From CAJCIW01 sp963833965 (GTDB lineage Bacteria > Chlamydiota > Chlamydiia > Chlamydiales > Rhabdochlamydiaceae), in assembly GCA_963833965.1 (NCBI GenBank), contig CAWHZZ010000003.1, positions 1 to 64,000 of the forward strand: a stretch of 64,000 nt of DNA. The letters run 5' to 3'. Positions 41,164 through 47,524 of this stretch are shown here, in pieces. A program made the position numbers and the translations under genes. Every line of letters begins with the position of its first letter. The stretch's first letter is position 1. Under the pieces are notes generated by a model. The model had not been told where the DNA came from. It worked only from the letters and a program-made list of their open reading frames with translations, and searched no databases.

Positions 41164-41925
41164 ATGAAACTTATCGATTTTTGCATTCTTATCCTCTTTT
41201 CAACAGCAAGTTTTCAAGTTCCTCTTCATGCCAATTGCATTCCACGAGAGCTCAATTTTCCGCAGAAAGTAGCTGCTCCCTATCTTATTCCCGAGGACCA
41301 TCCGATCAAAGCCGCCCTCGATTATCTCTTCTCTCAAACGCGGGCGACGGAAAACCAAACAACATTACTGGAGGCAGGATTTGAAATCGTTGCCGTGACT
41401 CAGATAAGTCTTGTGATCGTCGCGAGGCACCCTGCTTTTCCTGGATATATCTTTAAAATGTACCTTGATTCTGAAACTCGCGTCGTAAGAGAGGCCCCTA
41501 ATTGGACACATCTGTTCACCCGTTGCAAAGGAGCTCAAAGGATAAAAAAAGTGATCCGGGAAAAAAAACTTCACTATTTTACTGTGCCCGATAAATGGCT
41601 CTATCTCCTTCCAAAATACCCTCTGTCCAGAGAACAGAATCCCCAGCCTTTGATTTTAGTTGAAACGGATATGGAGATCGATGACGAGGAAACGACGAGA
41701 AAAAAGTGGCTAAATGTGAAATCCAAACACCTCGACGAACTCTATGAGATTTTAAAACTTGGATATGCTTCAACCAGTCTGGTTAAAAATGTTCCTTCCA
41801 CAAAAAATGGAAAATTTGCCTTTATTGATACAGAATACACCAAGAGGAACCTTCCATTAGAAAAGGTAAAAAATTTTCTCTCTGCTGAGATGCGAAAATA
41901 TTGGGACAGCCTGATTGAAGAATAA
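41164..41925 (+). CDS. Secreted kinase-like family protein (paralogue B)
   Basis: 253 residues. Signal peptide MKLIDFCILILFSTASFQVP. Blocks shared with A (21833) and C (46715): IPEDHPIKAALDYLFSQTRA, AGFEIVAVT, VIVARHPAFPGYIFKMYLDS, VPDKWLYLLPKYP, SKHLDELYEILKLGY and KNVPSTKNGKFAFIDTE. The lysine, asparagine and aspartate of the proposed kinase-like pattern are conserved. It is the shortest of the three, with a shorter N-terminus and a small gap before NVP. The end overlaps the TTG start of the Crp/Fnr gene by 11 bp. Confidence 0.65.
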   Translation: MKLIDFCILILFSTASFQVPLHANCIPRELNFPQKVAAPYLIPEDHPIKAALDYLFSQTRATENQTTLLEAGFEIVAVTQISLVIVARHPAFPGYIFKMYLDSETRVVREAPNWTHLFTRCKGAQRIKKVIREKKLHYFTVPDKWLYLLPKYPLSREQNPQPLILVETDMEIDDEETTRKKWLNVKSKHLDELYEILKLGYASTSLVKNVPSTKNGKFAFIDTEYTKRNLPLEKVKNFLSAEMRKYWDSLIEE

Positions 41926-42529
41926 TCCACTTGTTTCTTTCATCCAAAGGGTCGTTCCTGCGTTGTCTCAAGAGGAGATCCTCTCCTTCGTTTCAAAAGC
42001 AAAAAGAAGGGAATTTCAGAAGGGCGAGCTTTTTGTCAAAGAGGGTGCGATCTGCAACCATTTGCTCTTTATTCAGCGGGGGCTTTTCCGCTATTTTTTC
42101 TTGCACGAAGGGCGCGATGTGACCAAGGACTTCGCCGTCGATTCCCATAATCCATTTTGCACCTCTTACACCAGCTTTATGCTTCAAAAACCCTCTGAAA
42201 TCTGGATTGAGGCGGTCGAGCCTTGCGAGGTTTTGGTTTGGGAGAGGTCCGATGTGGTTCCTCTCTTTGAAGAGCACCATCAATGGCTGCTTTTTGCAAA
42301 GAAGATGGCAGAGCGTTTGTTCTACCGCAAAGAGCAAAAAGAGATAGAATTGCTCAAATGCTCTGCCGAAGAGAGGTATCGCCATTTCATCACGGACTTC
42401 CCCGGACTTTCTCAACGAGTGCCGCAATACCATGTCGCCTCCTATTTAGGTATCACTCCCGAGTCTCTGTCGAGAATCCGTTCGAAGCTTGCGAGAAGCC
42501 CCAAGCCATATTCCGAGAGCGCTCACTAG
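41915..42529 (+). CDS. Crp/Fnr-family transcription regulator
   Basis: 204 residues. The likely start is TTG 41915 (then KNNPLVSFIQRVVPALS); there is no nearby ATG. The cyclic-nucleotide-binding-like domain covers about 1-130 (FQKGELFVKEGAICNHLLFI, FRYFFLHEGRDVTKDFAV) and the DNA-binding HTH is YHVASYLGITPESLSRIRSK near the C-terminus. No FNR cysteine cluster is visible and the cAMP-contact residues are not clearly kept. Start and previous stop overlap, and the 3' end overlaps the convergent membrane-protein gene by 84 bp. It could regulate the adjacent membrane genes. Confidence 0.8.
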   Translation: MKNNPLVSFIQRVVPALSQEEILSFVSKAKRREFQKGELFVKEGAICNHLLFIQRGLFRYFFLHEGRDVTKDFAVDSHNPFCTSYTSFMLQKPSEIWIEAVEPCEVLVWERSDVVPLFEEHHQWLLFAKKMAERLFYRKEQKEIELLKCSAEERYRHFITDFPGLSQRVPQYHVASYLGITPESLSRIRSKLARSPKPYSESAH

Positions 42530-42898
42530 TGTGATGAGCCCCGCGATGTACACGTTTGGCGGTACAGCCGCAAATGGCGCGATTCCATCTGGCCAGGGGG
42601 AAGTTCCCGGCATCAGCAAACTGGGGAAAAAATTGCCCCAGAAGAGGATGGGGGAGAGGCCCGCTATCACATAGGAGAGCCGAGAGCCTGCGCCCTCATA
42701 CTTGCCCCATAGTAAATAGAGGGCAATCGCATTCCAAATCGTGATTGAATACCATTGAATTGACCAATGGAACCTCGCATGCGGCGCCCATAAGGGATTC
42801 GTCATATGGGTATCGTTCAAATCCATGATGGAAGGAATGACAATGGTGACCAGCGCACAAAAAGAAAGAATGTATTTAGCCCATTTTAATCGTCTCAT
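42446..42898 (-). CDS. Small integral membrane protein (DUF6640-like pattern)
   Basis: 150 residues with four probable helices: ILSFCALVTIVIPSIMDL, YSITIWNAIALYLLWG, SYVIAGLSPILFWGNFF and VYIAGLITLVSALGIWLGA. Conserved-looking HMTNPLWAPHARFHWSIQW resembles the periplasmic loop of DUF6640-type proteins; function unknown. It overlaps the preceding gene of the same strand (42895) by 4 bp and the convergent Crp/Fnr gene by 84 bp, and is probably co-transcribed with the DoxX-like gene. Confidence 0.65.
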   Translation of the reverse strand: MRRLKWAKYILSFCALVTIVIPSIMDLNDTHMTNPLWAPHARFHWSIQWYSITIWNAIALYLLWGKYEGAGSRLSYVIAGLSPILFWGNFFPSLLMPGTSPWPDGIAPFAAVPPNVYIAGLITLVSALGIWLGASRKLRTDSRQRLGSDT

Positions 42899-43266
42899 GA
42901 TTTACTCCTTTGAAATAATATTTTAAATTGTTCGCGGCGTCTGACTAGGAAAAAGTTGTTGAGGGCAAAGATGACCCATGCGGGGATCAGCCCTTGCCGA
43001 TCGTGAAAAAGATGGAATGCAAAAATGTTGAATGAAACAGGCAGCAGCAGGAGCAGCCCAAAACCTACCGACCGGTTCAAGATCAAAAGAATGCCTGCCA
43101 CCGTCATGATGGTCCCGATGACGGGGAAAATGTACTTAGTTTCGTGCAATGCATTTAAAAAGGTTAATGCAAACCCTTGCTTTTCAGGGATCGGCAAAAA
43201 CGCGAATAGAGCGTTGAGGCCAAAGGTAACTAAAATCAGTCCAAATAGAATTTGTAGGTACTTCAT
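42895..43266 (-). CDS. DoxX-like small membrane protein
   Basis: 123 residues with three to four hydrophobic helices: LQILFGLILVTFGLNALFAF, YIFPVIGTIMTVAGILLIL, FGLLLLLPVSFNIFAFHLF and AWVIFALNNFFLV. The arrangement and the FHLFHD turn resemble DoxX/DoxD-type proteins, whose role in other bacteria is linked to redox or quinone metabolism; here only the fold is supported. A GGAGG site precedes the ATG. It overlaps the following gene by 4 bp, forming an operon next to a Crp/Fnr-type regulator. Confidence 0.65.
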   Translation of the reverse strand: MKYLQILFGLILVTFGLNALFAFLPIPEKQGFALTFLNALHETKYIFPVIGTIMTVAGILLILNRSVGFGLLLLLPVSFNIFAFHLFHDRQGLIPAWVIFALNNFFLVRRREQFKILFQRSKS

Positions 43267-43468
43267 CTTATCCTCCTAAGATTTATAAGAATAAAATAAC
43301 CTACCCCTCCAATTAACCTCATTGATCTATGTTAAGAAAAGGGTCAATCCGGAATCGAAGTTCCGGATGACTGGAGAGACCATTGCTGAATAACAAGGCG
43401 AGTAAGGCCGATCGATTTGGCAAAGTCGCAGCCAGTCAAATTCGCACAACCCAAGCGGGCGCGGTATA

Positions 43469-43654
43469 TATACTGCTTCCACTTGAAAGTTATGAAAATT
43501 TCTGCTTCAGCATCTTCACTTACGGCCGTGGTTTTACCATGGCCTTTTTGTTCGTTTCCATCGACCATGTGCTTGCACATGGTCTGCTTCAACAAACAAA
43601 AAATTGAAGCGCTGAAATTGAAATTTCCTATAACTTTCAAGTGTCAGCAGTATA
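43469..43654 (-). mobile_element. 186-bp MITE, copy 2 (inverted)
   Basis: Reverse complement of copy 1 at 34826-35011 with no difference found by eye. It lies between the DoxX-like gene and the gene at 43685. Terminal inverted repeats begin TATACTGC. The flanks also show TATA. Short frames through it and its flanks are element sequence, not genes. Confidence 0.85.
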
Positions 43655-43684
43655 TCTCAACCGCCGCTTCAAAATCATTGCACA

Positions 43685-44506
43685 TCATTTTTCACTCGAA
43701 ATAATGACTAAATGACTCCAGACCTCTTCGGGTTTCACATGAAACCGATTTCTTAAGTAGAAGTCCGCGACAGGGATTTTGCGTTTTAATTTTTGTTGAA
43801 AGGAAACGCCGTTGCCCGTTCGGTTGTTGAAATTGAGAATGTCCCGAGTATTGAGAACAAAAAAAGCTTTGGGGTGTTCTTGCAGGACGGTCGCCATTAG
43901 GACCACTTCTTCATTGTTTGCAATCGGGATCTTTTCCCCATCAATTGTGAGATATCCATCGACACCAGTATCAATCCAGTTAGGGAATAAATGGGTCTTC
44001 ATCCATTTGAGCGTGGCTGGAGGATAAAGCGCGGCAGTGTGGTACCAACCTTTCCCGGGCGCCGATCCATCGTTATTTAGATTAGATAGCTGCCAACCAT
44101 AGGCCCAGGCCCCATTATCGAGCTGGGGCATGGCCTCTTTAATCTCCGTGGCATGGATCTCGACACCTTGAGAGAGCGAGAGGACATAACTGCCGGAAGA
44201 GGAGGATTCGATAAGGGCATTGAGTCCTTGCGAGATCGAATCGAGATTGGTTTGTAAAACTGTCACACTCGGATGAGGATCTGTAAAAGCTGTAAGAACG
44301 GGATCGTTGGGTTTTGTCGCCACTAAGATTTTGAGTTGGAACTCTTCCTCTAATTCATTCTTGATTTGCTCGACGTAAGGGAGGATGATGCGGGCGCTGT
44401 CGGCACCAAAAGAGCGAATCCAAACCGTTAAATGGGGTTTGCCGTTGGCGTTCAGCAAAGAGCCGAACAGAATAAAGCAGATGAATAGGAATAGTTTTTT
44501 CTTCAT
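43685..44506 (-). CDS. Secreted hypothetical protein, glycosyltransferase-like fold possible
   Basis: 273 residues. Signal peptide MKKKLFLFICFILFGSLLNA. The sequence shows Rossmann-like alternation (HLTVWIRSFGADSARIILPY, LKILVATKPNDPVLTAF) and then GVDGYLTIDGEKIPIANNEE; the D-x-D-like context and VWIRSFGAD could suit a GT-A-type glycosyltransferase, but no family was recognised. It may act outside the cytoplasm. The inverted MITE lies 31 bp after its stop. Convergence with nothing; it is divergent from the triplet genes at 44621. Confidence 0.55.
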   Translation of the reverse strand: MKKKLFLFICFILFGSLLNANGKPHLTVWIRSFGADSARIILPYVEQIKNELEEEFQLKILVATKPNDPVLTAFTDPHPSVTVLQTNLDSISQGLNALIESSSSGSYVLSLSQGVEIHATEIKEAMPQLDNGAWAYGWQLSNLNNDGSAPGKGWYHTAALYPPATLKWMKTHLFPNWIDTGVDGYLTIDGEKIPIANNEEVVLMATVLQEHPKAFFVLNTRDILNFNNRTGNGVSFQQKLKRKIPVADFYLRNRFHVKPEEVWSHLVIISSEK

Positions 44507-44620
44507 GAATGAGCTTCACCGAAAGGGACTATTTTGCCTTGCGAGAAAAAAAAAGAGAATTGTTTTTTAAGGGACTTTAAAGATATCCTTTTTGTGTAAA
44601 AAAACGCGGGGGGGTAAAAA

Positions 44621-45262
44621 ATGGCCGCAATGACAAGAACAGATGTAAGTAACGTCAGAATTTTTGATCTGAACGCATGTATGAGCGCGTTGGATGCCGT
44701 TTCCGATACAAATGCTAAATTCAAACTCTTCGACGAACTGACGGATGAAGGATTGGACTCGGTGACTTTGGATATTCAAAAATATATCGGGAACGATCCC
44801 ACAAAGTACGTTGCGCCTTTTCAAGATCATTTTGACAACGATGGGATTGAACAGACCACTGCCAAAAGAGTCTCGAAGGTGATTGAGCACAGCATGGCGC
44901 TTTCCAACCACATGATGCAATCGATCGGAGATGAGGAAAAAATAAAACTCGTCTTCGTCTGCAGTAACGTTAACACGTATATTCACACTAAGTTGTTTTT
45001 AGTCACCGAGAAAATTGTCACGACACGAACTTACGGGTCCGTTTTCATCAATCGAGCCAATCCTTTACACTTGGTATCCCAAAAAATGTGGGAATTCATG
45101 CCCTTTACTCATGAACAATCCTGCCCTTGCCATTCTCGTATTGAAGGGCATCTTGCCGCAAATGCCCAAAAAGCCCGATCTGTTGAACAAGTTTTACCCA
45201 ACGAGGCCCATTACGTATGTCTTTCGTTGTTTTTTCACATATTAAAAAATAGACTTTCGTGA
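44621..45262 (+). CDS. Tandem-triplet protein, copy 1 (C-terminal domain lost)
   Basis: 213 residues. Shared with copies 2 and 3: VSNVRIFDLNACMSALDAVS, KFKLFDELTDEGLDSVTLDI, SIGDEEKIKLVFVCSNVNTY, and CPCHSRIEGHLAANAQ. After LAANAQ (about residue 187) the sequence departs from copy 3 (KARSVEQVLPNEAHYVCLSL) and ends early, without the carbohydrate-binding-like tail. There is no signal peptide. The family was not recognised; a lineage-specific effector-like protein is plausible. ATG 44621 follows a GGGGGG leader. Confidence 0.6.
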   Translation: MAAMTRTDVSNVRIFDLNACMSALDAVSDTNAKFKLFDELTDEGLDSVTLDIQKYIGNDPTKYVAPFQDHFDNDGIEQTTAKRVSKVIEHSMALSNHMMQSIGDEEKIKLVFVCSNVNTYIHTKLFLVTEKIVTTRTYGSVFINRANPLHLVSQKMWEFMPFTHEQSCPCHSRIEGHLAANAQKARSVEQVLPNEAHYVCLSLFFHILKNRLS

Positions 45263-45280
45263 AAACTACAGGAGAAAAAA

Positions 45281-45871
45281 ATGACTGCAATAAGCAATGT
45301 CAGAATTTTTGATTTGAACGCATGTAAAAGCGCGGTGGATGCCGCCCCTAATCCTAAAGCCAAGTTCAAAATCTTCAATGAACTGACGGATGAAGGGTTG
45401 GATTCAGTGACTCTAGACGTTTTAAACTATATCGGCAACCCTGCGAATAGCCATTCCCTTGGTCAAACGCATTTTCCTCCTGGAACGATCGAGAGGACTC
45501 TCTCAAATAAATATTTAGACACGATTGGGAACAGCTTGGCGCTTTCCTCACATTTGATGCAATCGATTGGGGAATCGGGACAAAGGCAACTCAATTTCGT
45601 CTGCCTCAGGGTAGATACTTTTATTTGTAACAAAATTTTCAACGCCATGGAAAAAATACACCTCTCGCCAAATAGTGTTCAAATTTGTGTCAATCGATTG
45701 CATCCTTTGCACGTCATTTGCGAGCAAATGTGGCCAATGGAGCATTTGAAGCATGGAGATGAGTGTCCTTGCAATGGACAGACCACTCACATGAAGATAA
45801 CGCATGATGCAGGGCTTGGAGATATACTCACTATCGAACTGACCATCAAGGTTAAGCCAACATTTGACTAA
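45281..45871 (+). CDS. Tandem-triplet protein, copy 2 (vestigial tail)
   Basis: 196 residues with AGGAG before ATG 45281. It aligns with copies 1 and 3 through ISNVRIFDLNACKSAVDAAP, FNELTDEGLDSVTLDVLNYI, SSHLMQSIGESGQRQLNFVC and EHLKHGDECPCNGQTTHMKI. Its end reads THDAGLGDILTIELTIKVKP, which matches the first residues of the copy 3 tail (VRYDAGLGNKLYIRGQGG) and then stops, so the domain is cut after about 20 residues. Function unknown. 18 bp after copy 1, 22 bp before copy 3: one operon. Confidence 0.6.
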   Translation: MTAISNVRIFDLNACKSAVDAAPNPKAKFKIFNELTDEGLDSVTLDVLNYIGNPANSHSLGQTHFPPGTIERTLSNKYLDTIGNSLALSSHLMQSIGESGQRQLNFVCLRVDTFICNKIFNAMEKIHLSPNSVQICVNRLHPLHVICEQMWPMEHLKHGDECPCNGQTTHMKITHDAGLGDILTIELTIKVKPTFD

Positions 45872-45893
45872 AATAAAACATAGGAGATAAACA

Positions 45894-46715
45894 ATGGCCG
45901 CAACGACACGAGTAGACCTTAGCAATGTGAGAATCTTAGATCTGGAAGCGAGCAAAAGAGCATTGGACTCAGTTGCAGACCCGAAAGCCAAGTTCCAAAT
46001 CCTCGACGATCTGACAGACAAAGAGTTAATGCCTTCGTTTGTTTTTCAGATGATAACTACTGTGGGCAATGATCCAGCTTTTGCTGAATATGCCCGTCCA
46101 GATGACTTTACCATGGGCTTAAGTTCTTCGGTCTGTGTCAACAGGATCTTAGAAACGGTTGAGAAGAGCAAGCAGCTTTCCGAGTACGCGATGATATCGA
46201 TAGGAGAGAGTGGAAAAAACCAACTCTCTTCGGTTTGCCACAACGTGAATACTTATATCCATATCAAATTGTTTCACGCTTTGCATAGAATCACTTCTGC
46301 TCCAAACTTTCTTCTATATATTTCCAAGCCAACACATCCTTTGAATCCAATACACAAGAAGATGTGGGAACTGCAGGAGTATAATCACGGAGCAACTTGC
46401 CCCTGCTTCAAGCACATTGAAACGCATCTTGCCGCAAATGTCCAAAATCCTCCTGGGAAGACGACGACTTGCATTACAGTAAGGTATGATGCTGGCCTGG
46501 GCAATAAACTCTACATCCGCGGCCAAGGAGGGGGTTTAAGCTGGGAAAAAGGCATCGAGCTGAAGAATACCGGCGGCGATACTTGGGTCTACGAAACACA
46601 GGATGATTTTGCGAATCTTGAGTATAAAATCCTTCTTAATAACAATGGATGGGAAAAGGACGCCAACCATAAGATTGAACGCGGTAAAAGAGTCGAATTT
46701 ACACCCAATTTCTAA
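45894..46715 (+). CDS. Tandem-triplet protein, copy 3, with C-terminal carbohydrate-binding-like domain
   Basis: 273 residues. N-terminal ~185 residues belong to the family of the two preceding genes (LSNVRILDLEASKRALDSVA, SIGESGKNQLSSVCHNVNTY). Residues about 190-273 form a separate beta module: CITVRYDAGLGNKLYIRGQG, SWEKGIELKNTGGDTWVYET, LEYKILLNNNGWEKDANHKI. The W/G/D spacing is that of CBM20/CBM48-type starch-binding modules, so glycan (possibly glycogen) binding is a reasonable inference. The TAA overlaps the ATG of the downstream kinase-like gene C by one base, so the two are coupled. Confidence 0.65.
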   Translation: MAATTRVDLSNVRILDLEASKRALDSVADPKAKFQILDDLTDKELMPSFVFQMITTVGNDPAFAEYARPDDFTMGLSSSVCVNRILETVEKSKQLSEYAMISIGESGKNQLSSVCHNVNTYIHIKLFHALHRITSAPNFLLYISKPTHPLNPIHKKMWELQEYNHGATCPCFKHIETHLAANVQNPPGKTTTCITVRYDAGLGNKLYIRGQGGGLSWEKGIELKNTGGDTWVYETQDDFANLEYKILLNNNGWEKDANHKIERGKRVEFTPNF

Positions 46716-47524
46716 TGGGAAGAATATTTGCGCTTCTTTTCCTGCTCGTTAGCCTGCATGCTATGGCCGCCCGGCCCGACCTGAGGGCGGCCGCTTGCGA
46801 TTCGAGTTTTCTGGAGCATCCTTATCTCGATGGCGAGATGCGGACGCGGATCATCCCTTACCTTCTGCCGCTCGATCATCCGGCAAAGACGACCCTCGAT
46901 TTCATTTTTTCTCAATCGAGGGTCCTTGAAAATGAAAAATCCCTTCTCGATGCGGGCTTCAACGTGATCGCAGGCCCGAGGCCTATTAGCTACGCGATCA
47001 TCGCCAAGCATCCTTCCATCCCCGGGTTTGTGTTTAAACTCTATCTCGATTGTGAGACGCGCAGCCGCAAAAAGACTCCCCATTGGGTCTGGCTGACGCA
47101 GCGTTGCGCCGGAGCGAGAGGAATCAAAAAAGTCATCAAGCGCAACAATATTCGCCTTTTTACGGTCGCCGATAAGTGGCTCTATGTCGTCCCCCCTCAT
47201 CCTGCGCCGAGCGGCCCTAACCCGCAGCATCTGATTCTCGTGGCGACCGACATGGAGCCTGAAAGTGTCGAGACGTCGATGGTGATGTGGAAAACGGCGA
47301 TCACGAGCAAGTATCTGGATGAGCTTTACTTGATTTTAAAATCGGGATACGGCGGCCAAGGGGTCTTGAGCCTTCCCTGCAATGTTCCATACACAAAGCA
47401 AGGTAAATTTGCCTTCATCGATACGGAGGACCCTCGAACTAAGCTCAAGCTGACCAGCCATGTCAAAAAGTATCTCTCCAAAGAGATGCAGAATTATTGG
47501 GACAGGCTGGTCAATGAAGAATGA
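46715..47524 (+). CDS. Secreted kinase-like family protein (paralogue C)
   Basis: 269 residues. Signal peptide MGRIFALLFLLVSLHAMAA. Blocks: LPLDHPAKTTLDFIFSQSRV, AGFNVIAGP, IIAKHPSIPGFVFKLYLDCE, VADKWLYVVPPHP, LDELYLILKSGYGG and CNVPYTKQGKFAFIDTEDP. Closest in length to paralogue A. The proposed kinase-like triad (K in FKL, N in CNVP, D in FIDTE) is present. The gene begins in the stop codon of triplet copy 3 and its end overlaps the convergent 834-residue gene by 14 bp. The codons look more GC-rich than those of the triplet just upstream. Confidence 0.65.
   Translation: MGRIFALLFLLVSLHAMAARPDLRAAACDSSFLEHPYLDGEMRTRIIPYLLPLDHPAKTTLDFIFSQSRVLENEKSLLDAGFNVIAGPRPISYAIIAKHPSIPGFVFKLYLDCETRSRKKTPHWVWLTQRCAGARGIKKVIKRNNIRLFTVADKWLYVVPPHPAPSGPNPQHLILVATDMEPESVETSMVMWKTAITSKYLDELYLILKSGYGGQGVLSLPCNVPYTKQGKFAFIDTEDPRTKLKLTSHVKKYLSKEMQNYWDRLVNEE

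Noticed and set aside
43344..43640. 99-codon frame on the minus strand downstream of the DoxX-like gene
   Set aside because: Two thirds is MITE sequence; the remainder has a weak HTH look but no start of its own or family match.
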